The translations under genes were made by a program, and so were the position numbers. A stretch of DNA of 64,000 bases from Pycnococcus provasolii (Eukaryota > Chlorophyta > Pseudoscourfieldiophyceae > Pseudoscourfieldiales), in NCBI GenBank assembly GCA_049487715.1, contig CP150559.1, positions 124,001-188,000 of the forward strand, read 5' to 3'. Below are positions 48,934-56,991 of this stretch, piece after piece. The notes below the pieces were generated by a model. The model was not told the DNA's origin, searched no databases, and worked only from the letters and a program-made list of their open reading frames with translations. The first letter of the stretch is position 1. Every line of letters starts with the position of its first letter.

Positions 48934-50463
48934 CTAGCCTGACTTTACCAGCGACTCCCAAAAATTTCCACCACCGCCGCGCTTCGCCGACTCGTCGATA
49001 GCCTTCGAACTGCGTCTCCGAGGATTTGTTCGTCGCGAAGTTTCCGTCAGCATCGGGGATGGGCGCCGCCTTCGACCAAGGGCGCCGCCAATCAGACCAA
49101 GTACAGGTCGCACTGCCGCGACGATTCCAAGCGTCACTGCCACATCCACCACACTTCCAAGCACCGTTCCAACTTCGGACACCGCTCCATCCGCCAAGTC
49201 TCGCGACTTTGTACGCGTCGGCGTGCGAGACTCACCCATCGCTGGTCCTCGCATGCTGCTCGTCGCTTGCATATCCTCCGGCGACTTCGCCGCTCTAATC
49301 GGAACCGCGCTGCGCATCGGCGATATGGGCGAGCCGTTGTGCTGTGGAAAAGGCTGGAATTTGCTCGTATCCGAATCTTCCACACCGGTGACGGTTGTGA
49401 CGGTCGTCTCCGACATCGTGTCCAAGCTCGTTCCATCGCTGATCGCGATCTTGTTGTTGCGAATGGTTCCCCGCGACGGGCCTAGCAGACCTGCGGCGTC
49501 GGCGGCACGCAGGTTATTGCGAGCACGCGCGGCTCCTTCCTCGACACCACTCGCGTAGCCCGCGGCGAATCCAGAAGCATATCCTGCGGTGTATCCAGAG
49601 GCGTACTGCTCGCCAACGACGTCGCTCATGATGCTCGCATCCGCGAGCGCATCGTACGGTAGGCTTGCCGCACCGAGGCTATCCGTCATCGACGCGTTTC
49701 GGCTTCCTCTCCCGAAAGCACCCTGAAAGCCCAACGATTCGTCTTGCAGCGCCTCGTGCGATATCCTCGCTTGCACCTCGTGGCTTGGGAGACGAAAGTT
49801 GAAAGCCCCGCGGTCTGGGCTGCTGTTGTTGCTCCTCGGCGACTCCGGCCTGTTCACGTCGTCTATGCCGTGAGCGTACAGTTGTGCACCACCGCCGTCA
49901 CCACTTCTGTACGGTTTTGCGTCGTACTCGTATGTCGCGCTTGGCGCCGGTGCCGTCTGACGACTCTGACGTGGGGGTGATACGGGCCCAGAGCCTGCGC
50001 CGTCGCTCGCGCGATCGCCACTCCTTCTATTCCAAGGCAGGCGCGGTGGACTTAGTGTGACTGTGGCCGCCTGCTGCCTATCCCGCTCGCGTCTCGCGGA
50101 TCGCGCTGTGCCCCTGCTCCCTGGCCTCCCTGGCTCCGTCTGCGCACTTCTCTCCGCCTCCTCCTGCGCGCGCCTCCATCGCGCCATTCCCTTTTCCGCC
50201 GAGCTCCTTCTGGGTGCCTTGCGCGCCCTTCGTCCAGAGAAGTCGCGTATGACCGTGTGGCCACCCCCCTGCATTTCATCGTCGTCTTCGCTGCAAGGCT
50301 GTGTGGACCTTCCCGACTTATGTCCACCGTTGTCTTGGCCTTGTGAGGAGACACCGCTGTCCCACTCGCCGCTTGAGAAGCTGAACGGGAGGGGGAACGC
50401 TGCTGTGTCGCTCTGTTGAACGCCACTGTGTTGGTGGTGGTGGTGGTGCGCCCGCGACGACAT
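48934..50463 (-). CDS. Unknown disordered protein with GYASG repeats and C-terminal hydrophobic helix
   Basis: I do not recognise this 509-residue protein. It starts at the ATG at 50463 (MSSRAHHHHHQHSGVQQ). The N-terminal half is Arg/Ser/Pro-rich and disordered, with an RRARKAPRRSSAEKGMARW basic patch. Near residue 285 is a four-residue periodic stretch, YASGYTAGYASGFAAGYASG, of the GxxxG type that packs helices in flagellar and membrane proteins. Near 455 a hydrophobic helix (LGIVAAVRPVLGLIGGALG) is followed by a basic tail and FWESLVKSG at the end. A peripheral or tail-anchored membrane protein is possible. It is tail to tail with the DUF3431-type gene. Confidence 0.6.
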   Translation of the reverse strand: MSSRAHHHHHQHSGVQQSDTAAFPLPFSFSSGEWDSGVSSQGQDNGGHKSGRSTQPCSEDDDEMQGGGHTVIRDFSGRRARKAPRRSSAEKGMARWRRAQEEAERSAQTEPGRPGSRGTARSARRERDRQQAATVTLSPPRLPWNRRSGDRASDGAGSGPVSPPRQSRQTAPAPSATYEYDAKPYRSGDGGGAQLYAHGIDDVNRPESPRSNNSSPDRGAFNFRLPSHEVQARISHEALQDESLGFQGAFGRGSRNASMTDSLGAASLPYDALADASIMSDVVGEQYASGYTAGYASGFAAGYASGVEEGAARARNNLRAADAAGLLGPSRGTIRNNKIAISDGTSLDTMSETTVTTVTGVEDSDTSKFQPFPQHNGSPISPMRSAVPIRAAKSPEDMQATSSMRGPAMGESRTPTRTKSRDLADGAVSEVGTVLGSVVDVAVTLGIVAAVRPVLGLIGGALGRRRRPSPMLTETSRRTNPRRRSSKAIDESAKRGGGGNFWESLVKSG

Positions 50464-51457
50464 AACTTCGAGCTCCAGAAGCAGAAGCTGCACCAAATAC
50501 GAAGAACACCTTTACTGTATGGCGCGCGCGCGCAACACACTTTCCACTAAAGGTTTCCACTAAAGGGTCCCACGCGGGTGGCACCCCCCCGCCCCCGGGG
50601 CCCGAGGGAAGGCGCCAAACACGAAGCTGGCTGGGCTGGCAAAGGGGCCGGGGCAAGGCCTCCCCCCCTGCCAGGTGCCTGGGGCCTGGGGCCTGGGGGT
50701 GGGGAAAGAGGGCGGGGTCCCGTGCCCGTGCCCGTGGGGGAACCAGGCCGGGATTCCCGGGAAGAGAAAAGAAGCGCAGCCTTAGCGTTGCAAGCGCAAT
50801 CATCAGGCGGGATTGGATGTCCCGGGAGATCCGCCGAGATCACCGGATCACCCTGGCAGCCTGGGCCTGGGGAGGTGCCCCCCCCTGCCCCTGCCCCTGG
50901 CCCCTGGCTGCCTGGGGGGGGGGAGAGATCAGGGGTCAGGATCCTTCCTCTTCCCCCGGCTGCCCGGGGGATACATCATTTACATCACAGGTCGATCACA
51001 GGGTTCGAAACAACGTACTGTACCGGTCCCCTACCGGATGAACCTACTTACCGGAGTTCCCTAAACCTTTACCGGGTCCCTTGTTTCTGTCCCTTGCAAG
51101 TCCCTTCCCTCGCACACCGGCCCTGAGCTCGTGTTTCTTGCCACTTGCCAGAGCTTGCAAGGGCTTGCACGAGGGCAGTGAGCAGACGTGAGCGGTGAGC
51201 TCATTGGCCGGTGTTGCATCACGTTGATTAAGGTGGTCAAGAGCCCGAACGCGAACCTGCAAGCCCCCTGGGTTGCAAGCCCTTGCAAGCTCTGGCAAGC
51301 TCGCGGCCGGTGTGCAGGGGGGCGGGGATCTTTTTTACTGGCCGGAGTTTGGTAATTCCGACGTGCGAATGAAGACATGAATTCAAGGCATAATAAATAA
51401 AGTTTAGGGTGATGAGGTCCGTTCGCAGGTAACCTTAAGGCCTTAAAGGCTCGCCAT
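50464..51457. other. GC-rich intergenic region with inverted-repeat element
   Basis: This gap holds C-, G- and GGCCTGGGG-rich low-complexity sequence (50580-50930), CTACCGG-type words near 51030, and the inverted-repeat element listed separately. No supported gene is seen; open frames here are compositional. Confidence 0.5.
51106..51320. repeat. MITE-like inverted-repeat element, about 205-215 bp
   Basis: GCACACCGGCC at 51112-51122 and its reverse complement GGCCGGTGTGC at 51305-51315 form the ends. Inside, CCAGAGCTTGCAAGGGCTTG (about 51148) matches the reverse complement at about 51272-51294. The arms pair imperfectly over about 55 bases with a loop of about 100. No clear target-site duplication was found. 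Confidence 0.65.
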
Positions 51458-53125
51458 ATGCCGATATCAAGTCGCAAACACGGCGTCAAGCACAGCGTCG
51501 CCGTGAGCGTACGCATACGTCCTGGAGGCAACTCAGTCGCACGCACGTCGCCGGGCACCTCTGTCGTCGTAAACGGCACGAACTTCACGTTCCCCACGGC
51601 GGTGCTCGAAGGCTCCGACCAAGCGGTTGCGTACCAAGCGCTGGCAAGCAGCCTCGTACGCCGCTTCTGCGAAGGTGGCCTTTCGTGTACGCTCGCAGCT
51701 TACGGTCAAACGGGATCGGGTAAGACGCACACGCTGTTCGGCCCACCGGGCGCGCTGACCGAGGCGTCGCTCGAGCAGGCGCATGGCGAGATACCTGTGC
51801 CGTGGGGGGTGTTTCCACGCGCACTGGTCGAGCTACTGCGCGCACCCGAGCTCGCTGGAGCGACGTTCCGCGCCTCTGCTATCGAGGTGTACATGGAACA
51901 GGCGTACGACCTTCTTGACGGCCGCAAGGCGCTCAAGGTTGGCGCAGTGAAAGGCGCCGGACGCGGCATCATCATTGCCTCCGACATGGGCAAGGAGCCG
52001 GTATTCTCTGGCCACTCTGTTATCGTCGGCGGACTGCACCCAGCATCTTGCAGCTGCCGAATATGCTTTGCGGCGCAAACGGCTGAGGCGAAGCGCAAGG
52101 AGCGGACAGCCGCAGGTGGCGGCACGGCACCGGCGGCGCGAAAGGCGGGTGTACCGCGAGCCAAGGGTGCTTTGCCAGCAGCGGACGAGGAGCAATTTGG
52201 AACACAGGGCGAAACTGTTTGGCCGATGCGAGATGCCGCAGATGTAGCAAAACTCGCGCGGCTGGTCGAAGCGGAGCGCGTAGCGCATGGCCATGCTCTG
52301 AACGCACGCTCGTCTCGCTCGCACTGCCTGATCCGCGTTCACTGCACCCACGTCGATAGTGCCGGGCAGTCACAAAAGCGTCTCTTCCTCTTCGTCGACC
52401 TCGCTGGCTCGGAGCGAATAGCAAAATCTGGCGCGGCGGGCGCACGCCAAAAAGAGGCTTCCAATATCAACCAGTCGCTGACAACGCTTGGGCGCATTGT
52501 GAAGGATCTTACGGGACGCAAAGAGGCGAAATACATCAGTTACCGTGATTCGGCGCTGACGATGCTCTTGCGAGACTCGTTCGCGGGATCTTCGTGCACA
52601 GGTTTCGTCATCAACGTCGCTGGCGAAGAGGAGCACACCGAGGAGACGCTGTGCTCACTGCGCTTTGGAGAGAAGCTCTCGAGCGTAAAAACCTCGGCCG
52701 TGGCCTCGCAAGCCACGGATGTTGCTGCGAGACGGGCTCAGGTGAGCGCAGAGCTCGAGGCGGAACGCGTGAAGCTTGCCGAGCTCGTACGTGCGGGGCA
52801 AGGGGACCACATTAATCCTGCCGCACCGCCATCTGAGCAGGCATCTTTGCGCAACAATATCGCGACGATGACAAAAAGGGAGGTAGAAGTAAGGGCACTC
52901 AAGGCGCGTCTCGTCGAGGCGAAGGCGGCGCACGGCGCTGATTCCGCCGCGGTTGCCGCAGTGGCGTCAAGGTTGGAGGAGGCGATGCTCTCGCACTCGA
53001 ATATTCGCGATATCGTCTTGCGTCAGAAAACCATCCCTGGATTATGGGTTGGTGCAACCGCTGTGTATTCACGCACGGAGGCGCAGGTGGCTTCGCTGTG
53101 TGCGCAGATGGATGTCCTAGGGTAG
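51458..53125 (+). CDS. Kinesin motor protein (short, N-terminal motor)
   Basis: This 555-residue protein begins almost at once with the motor (VKHSVAVSVRIRPG). The P-loop GQTGSGKTHTLFG is near residue 83, switch I NARSSRSHC near 282, and switch II DLAGSERIAKSG near 313. SYRDSALTMLLRDS and TLCSLRFGEKLSSV follow as in all kinesins. Between the P-loop and switch I there is an unusual insert of about 70 residues (about 185-255), containing CSCRIC and a basic, alanine-rich stretch. After the motor come about 150 residues of probable coiled coil. The subfamily is not clear. The short tail suggests a partner-dependent or truncated motor. TGTAA at 53174 follows. Confidence 0.92.
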   Translation: MPISSRKHGVKHSVAVSVRIRPGGNSVARTSPGTSVVVNGTNFTFPTAVLEGSDQAVAYQALASSLVRRFCEGGLSCTLAAYGQTGSGKTHTLFGPPGALTEASLEQAHGEIPVPWGVFPRALVELLRAPELAGATFRASAIEVYMEQAYDLLDGRKALKVGAVKGAGRGIIIASDMGKEPVFSGHSVIVGGLHPASCSCRICFAAQTAEAKRKERTAAGGGTAPAARKAGVPRAKGALPAADEEQFGTQGETVWPMRDAADVAKLARLVEAERVAHGHALNARSSRSHCLIRVHCTHVDSAGQSQKRLFLFVDLAGSERIAKSGAAGARQKEASNINQSLTTLGRIVKDLTGRKEAKYISYRDSALTMLLRDSFAGSSCTGFVINVAGEEEHTEETLCSLRFGEKLSSVKTSAVASQATDVAARRAQVSAELEAERVKLAELVRAGQGDHINPAAPPSEQASLRNNIATMTKREVEVRALKARLVEAKAAHGADSAAVAAVASRLEEAMLSHSNIRDIVLRQKTIPGLWVGATAVYSRTEAQVASLCAQMDVLG

Positions 53126-53173
53126 TGTAGTACTAAGGTAGGGAGTGCTTGACTGTACAACAAACAATTTCTC

Positions 53174-53178
53174 TGTAA
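53174..53178 (+). terminator. TGTAA poly(A) signal of kinesin gene
   Basis: TGTAA lies 48 bases after the kinesin stop codon. Confidence 0.45.
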
Positions 53179-53412
53179 AATGAAGTGCGTATCCATGCAG
53201 TTCTGCTTTTAAAAAAATAGTTAGTCTATCATGCGTTTGGTACAGTACTTACGCAATAATGTTCTATCGTAATAGTGGTCGAAACACCACCGGTTTGGTT
53301 ACTTTGGTTGCGTGACTGCCTAGTACTGTACTCGAACTTTGGTAGTCCTTAAGTAGTACAGTACATACAGTAGTTGGTAGTTGGTACTTGGTACTTGGTA
53401 CTGCCCTGCCCG

Positions 53413-53439
53413 TAACCCTAACATGTAACCCTAACCCTA
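53413..53439. promoter_or_regulatory. CCCTAA motifs upstream of unknown gene
   Basis: TAACCCTAACATGTAACCCT and one further unit lie about 105 bases before the ATG at 53543. Confidence 0.45.
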
Positions 53440-53542
53440 GTCATGTAGCTCGTCGTTGGAAACCCTAACTTGTTCCCTGGGTAGACCATCGTCTGTCTAC
53501 CATCGTCCGGGTGCGTCCCATCATTGCTTTTCATTTCTGCGT

Positions 53543-54316
53543 ATGATGGCGACGGTTTCGGATTCCGCCTCCACCTCCGCCAATGGTGTCGTTCCTGCTC
53601 CTGTGCTGCAGCGCAAAACCAAGTCGCTGTACAGCCGCGAGCCTCGGTACTCGCACAACCCGCTCGCGTTCGTCTTCGACAGGGAAGCGGCGCGACTCGA
53701 CGCCTTCCACGAAATGGATTTCAACTTCCATAACGCACTCTTGTCGAGGGGATTCGACGACGGGCACAGCGAAACGGAAGAACCACTCCCAAGGACGCAG
53801 GACTTAACCCCCGCGGCTCGGAGACAAACACGCGCGCGATTTCAAAGCGCTGAGCTCGAGCAGCAGGTGAGCCTACATGAAGCGTGGAGAAGCAGAGAAA
53901 GACAGCTGCTACGCCAGAGAAAAAGCGAGGCTCTCCAAGCCCTGCGAACCGAACGAAGGCAGAGACGACGCGACGCATGGCGACAACTCAGGCATTCCGC
54001 CGTAAACGGCGTCGTGCTTCCGGTGCGGAATGTCGTGCGCTGCGCGCGTGGTGGCGTGCTCGCGGCGGGCACTGCGGCGGCTGGAATAGCTCAAGCTGTG
54101 AACAGAACTTGCACCAGCGTCGCTGAAGTGTGGCCACCTCCGAGCAAAGCTTACATGAATCCGCGCAACGACTGGCTGGACCGATTCGTACGTCACCGGT
54201 GGCCAGGCCAAGCAAACAGCCTGAAAGGAAAAGGTGGACGTGACAACGACGATGGCAGAGGCGACGACGGCGACGGCAGCGCAGGCAGTGATGGCGGCGG
54301 CGGCGCCAAAGAGTAA
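53543..54316 (+). CDS. Small basic coiled-coil protein, unknown
   Basis: I do not recognise this 257-residue protein. It starts at the ATG at 53543 (MMATVSDSASTSANG). SREPRYSHNPLAFVFDREAA and RLDAFHEMDFNFHNAL form a folded-looking block near residues 35-75. A long Arg/Gln/Glu-rich helix follows (QQVSLHEAWRSRERQLLRQ to RRQRRRDAWRQLRH, about 115-165), and then a weakly hydrophobic Ala/Gly stretch (GGVLAAGTAAAGIAQAV). YMNPRNDWLDRFVRHRW precedes an Asp/Gly tail. It ends 25 bases from the stop of the convergent LEO1 gene, so the two 3' UTRs must overlap. TGTAA at 54321 serves this gene. Confidence 0.6.
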   Translation: MMATVSDSASTSANGVVPAPVLQRKTKSLYSREPRYSHNPLAFVFDREAARLDAFHEMDFNFHNALLSRGFDDGHSETEEPLPRTQDLTPAARRQTRARFQSAELEQQVSLHEAWRSRERQLLRQRKSEALQALRTERRQRRRDAWRQLRHSAVNGVVLPVRNVVRCARGGVLAAGTAAAGIAQAVNRTCTSVAEVWPPPSKAYMNPRNDWLDRFVRHRWPGQANSLKGKGGRDNDDGRGDDGDGSAGSDGGGGAKE

Positions 54317-54341
54317 TGTATGTAAACATAATGTTCTCGTT

Positions 54342-55661
54342 TCAATCGCTATCATCGTCGCTGATGTAGACACGCTTCGCACCAGCACCAGGCTCGTCGT
54401 CGTCGTCGAATAGCTCCTCCTCGTCGTTCACCTCACGGCGACGCTTCGTGCCACCTTCCTTCGCCGCCGTCAAGCGTGCATCGCCTGCGGCGCCACCTCC
54501 TCCACGACGCAGGTCGTCGTCGTCCTCCTCCTCATCGCCGTCGTCGATGAACATCTCGTCGTCCTCCTCGTCCTCGTACCCCACAAACGTCGTCTCGGGG
54601 CGTCCAGCACGCCCGGCGCGAGCATACCCGCTCGTCGCACGACGCATCGTCTTTTCCTGCCTTTGCGTTCCTCTTCGTTCCTGCTGGATGCGCTTCGCTT
54701 CCTCCTCCTCCATCTTCTTCTTCTCCACCTCTGGGTCCATCAGCGTGGCGACACGCGTCACCTTCGCCTCCTTAGCGTGCTTTTTCTCGATGGCGTCCGT
54801 GAGTGCGCGGTGGCTGCGGCTCTTCAATGAGCTCGGGAGGAAGTTCAGTCGCACATCGCACGGTCCACGCGACTGCAGCATGGTTGGATTTGAGTGACGC
54901 ACGAAGACGTAGCCCTTCTCGTGCTCGACAGGGTGTTCTGCGACGTTGAACACCTCGTTGCCCACCTGCAACTGAAGGCTGCCGTCACTCCAGCGGATGA
55001 AGCGTGCGTTGCTCTGCCTTGCCCCGGGCTGCTTCGGATCAACCCTCCATCGCACGACGTTGTCGTTCAGAATCACGCGGCTTTTTCCCGTCTCGTCCGT
55101 GAACGCCGTCTTCTCGCGCTCGTGAGTGCTCGGGTCGAACCGAACGGGGGCGACTCCGACGATGTTCGACGTCTTGAAGAGGACCTGCTGCGTGTGCGGT
55201 GAGAGCACCATCTGATCTTGCAGCAGGTTGGTTTCCATGTGCTTAATTTCTCCGTCGGCTGCAGTTGCCCCGCCCGACATCCCTGCTGCTCCTGCTGCAG
55301 CTGACAAACTTCCTTTTCGAGGTATGGTCGGTCCACCGTCGTCGTCAGCATCGTCAGCGACGATGAAGTCGTCGTCTTCGTCGTCTTCGTTGTCGTCATG
55401 GGTGGTTGGTCGAGCAGCAGGAGCTGCTTGTGCAGGGGCGGGTGCGTTGTCGTCGTCGTAGTCGGAGTCGGAGTCGAGACCTGCCGCAGCTAAGAGCGAC
55501 TTTCCTGGCTGGCTGGCTGCCAACGAAGACGACGGAGGCTGAGCTGCTTCAGGAGCGTGGGCAGCAGCAGCAGGAGGAGGAGCAGGAGCATCGTCGTCGT
55601 CGTCGCTGGAGTCGTCCAAGCCCGCCGCCTGTAAGCGTTCTTTTGCGCGCGTATCCGCCAT
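54342..55661 (-). CDS. LEO1: LEO1, RNA polymerase-associated Paf1 complex subunit
   Basis: This 439-residue protein starts at the ATG at 55661. The N terminus is acidic and disordered (SSDDDDDAPAPP). The conserved LEO1 domain covers residues about 165-290: VRWRVDPKQPGARQSNARFI, then RWSDGSLQLQVGNEVFNVAE, then GYVFVRHSNPTMLQSRG. SSLKSRSHRALTDAI follows. The C terminus is Lys/Arg-rich then acidic with FIDDGDEEEDDDD. Paf1C travels with elongating RNA polymerase II and promotes H2B ubiquitylation and H3K4/K36 methylation; LEO1 is called VIP4 in plants. Length is somewhat shorter than animal LEO1 and close to other algal or fungal forms. Confidence 0.92.
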   Translation of the reverse strand: MADTRAKERLQAAGLDDSSDDDDDAPAPPPAAAAHAPEAAQPPSSSLAASQPGKSLLAAAGLDSDSDYDDDNAPAPAQAAPAARPTTHDDNEDDEDDDFIVADDADDDGGPTIPRKGSLSAAAGAAGMSGGATAADGEIKHMETNLLQDQMVLSPHTQQVLFKTSNIVGVAPVRFDPSTHEREKTAFTDETGKSRVILNDNVVRWRVDPKQPGARQSNARFIRWSDGSLQLQVGNEVFNVAEHPVEHEKGYVFVRHSNPTMLQSRGPCDVRLNFLPSSLKSRSHRALTDAIEKKHAKEAKVTRVATLMDPEVEKKKMEEEEAKRIQQERRGTQRQEKTMRRATSGYARAGRAGRPETTFVGYEDEEDDEMFIDDGDEEEDDDDLRRGGGGAAGDARLTAAKEGGTKRRREVNDEEELFDDDDEPGAGAKRVYISDDDSD

Positions 55662-55779
55662 GAGGACTTCAGGGGGAAAGGCGCCGCCTGATGGCCGGAG
55701 AAAGGAACGAGAGAGGAGAAACCTAACGGGACTCCAAAAGAAGGAGGCGAAAGGACCGTAACCCGAGCCCGAGCCCGAA

Positions 55780-55803
55780 CCCTAACCCTAACCCTAACCC
55801 TAA
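55780..55803. promoter_or_regulatory. (CCCTAA)4 array upstream of LEO1, abutting a retroelement
   Basis: Four perfect CCCTAA units lie about 120 bases upstream of LEO1. They run directly into the first long repeat of the element at 55802. Confidence 0.55.
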
Positions 55804-55957
55804 TCTTCAGTTCTACTTGTTTAATTGGGGTTTTTGATTGGGGGGTGTCGCTCGCGCAGCTGGTTCTGGGCGGCCGCCCGGAGGGTCTCGAGACCCTCCG
55901 GCGGCCTCTCCCTTAAGGCTGCTCGCGCGTATCCACTCTTGCTGTTGGTTGCTTGCT
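55802..55957. repeat. Direct repeat A1 (156 bp)
   Basis: First copy of a repeat found again at 56573-56728, offset 771. It contains a perfect 24-base palindrome at 55878-55901 centred on CTCGAG. Confidence 0.9.
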
Positions 55958-56082
55958 TCGCAAACAACCTAACAGCCGCACTACTACACGCGAGTAGTGG
56001 GAGGTCGAACACACGCCGGACGCGTCTTCGAGGGACGTAGTTCGTGTACCGAAACGGTCTGAGTATCTACGCTTAGATCTAA

Positions 56083-56544
56083 ACATCAGCAGTAGACCGG
56101 TTCGCGACGGCATTGAACGCGCTACTACCGCGGTTCAATTCGCGCTGGGAGCAACCGGGCGCAGAGGCGGTCAACTCGCTCGCGCTGAGCGACGAGCATT
56201 GGCGCAGCGAGAAGAATTGGTGCAATCCGCCGTGGAGTCTGCTGCCAACATTGGCGGACAAGTTGGAGCAGTCGGGCGCCGCAGCTACCGTCGTGGCACC
56301 GGATTGGCCGAGGGAGAACTGGGCAGCGAAGCTCGACGCCCTAGCGATCGAGGTCACGCGGATCCCGGCTCACACCGGGCTGTTCATCCCGGGCCGACGG
56401 CGGACGGCACACGGGGCAGGAGCGCCCTTGCCGCCGCCTCCTGTGGAGGTGCCTGTCGCGCCTGTCGCGCCTTGGAGCTCGCCGCTGGCCAATTTGGCGT
56501 CACGATTGGTGACACTCGTCTCTCCTCTTCGTGGAGATACGTGA
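56083..56544 (+). pseudogene. RNase H-like C-terminal fragment of a DIRS-type polyprotein
   Basis: The open stretch reads VDRFATALNALLPRFNSRW, then QPGAEAVNSLALSDEHW, then NWCNPPWSLLPTLADKL and AAATVVAPDWPRENWAAKL. It then becomes proline-rich and stops at 56544. VDRFAxxxNxxLPRFNSRW and NWCNPPWxLLxxL are landmarks of the RNase H/connection region of DIRS-like elements, known from memory. The frame is closed upstream by a stop at 56080 and has no ATG start, so it is a truncated relic. The Asp of VDRF would be the last catalytic acid of RNase H. Confidence 0.7.
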
Positions 56545-56572
56545 CTATAATGGCAATACTGGCCCCCCCTAA

Positions 56573-56728
56573 AATCTTCAGTTCTACTTGTTTAATTGGG
56601 GTTTTTGATTGGGGGGTGTCGCTCGCGCAGCTGGTTCTGGGCGGCCGCCCGGAGGGTCTCGAGACCCTCCGGCGGCCTCTCCCTTAAGGCTGCTCGCGCG
56701 TATCCACTCTTGCTGTTGGTTGCTTGCT
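56573..56728. repeat. Direct repeat A2 (156 bp), flanked by B1 and B2
   Basis: Second copy of A1, bracketed on both sides by the 16-base CTGGCCCCCCCTAAAA. It includes the same 24-base palindrome. Confidence 0.9.
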
Positions 56729-56991
56729 GGCCCCCCCTAAAACCTGATCTGGACCGGGACCGGGTTAGGGTTTGGGTTCGCTTTTGTCCTCTCCTCTTCA
56801 TCAGACAGTCAGAGGTCTTCCTCCCCTGTATTAATTTACTGTGTAATGCACTGCGTGACCCCTGATTTGATGAGATTCCATTTTTTTTTTCCATTTTTGG
56901 GATATTGTGGATTCTACTCCATTCTTGCAGTTACCTATGGCTTGATGTTTGACAAGGTTCATGTCCAAGCTTTAAGTTGAGTTGAATTGAG

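Larger units (their letters stand above)
55802..56742 (+). mobile_element. Deleted DIRS/PAT-like retroelement with split direct repeats
   Basis: The order is A1 (55802-55957), RNase H remnant, B1 (56559-56574), A2 (56573-56728), B2 (56727-56742). A1 and A2 are 156-base copies that look identical. B1 and B2 are both CTGGCCCCCCCTAAAA. The A1...B1-A2-B2 pattern is the split direct repeat layout of PAT-type tyrosine-recombinase retrotransposons of the DIRS order. The interior encodes only a C-terminal RNase H-like piece, without reverse transcriptase or recombinase, so this copy is non-autonomous. The two A repeats lack differences, which suggests recent formation. Left flank: CCCTAA array; right flank: GGGTTAGGG near 56764. 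Confidence 0.72.

Noticed and set aside
50547-51126. Gly/Pro-rich frames on both strands in the GC-rich gap
   Set aside because: Open on both strands because of low complexity; no start context or homology.
56596-56865. Short frame inside repeat A2 (same start also in A1)
   Set aside because: It exists only because the repeat is duplicated; no protein similarity and the two copies diverge right after the repeat.
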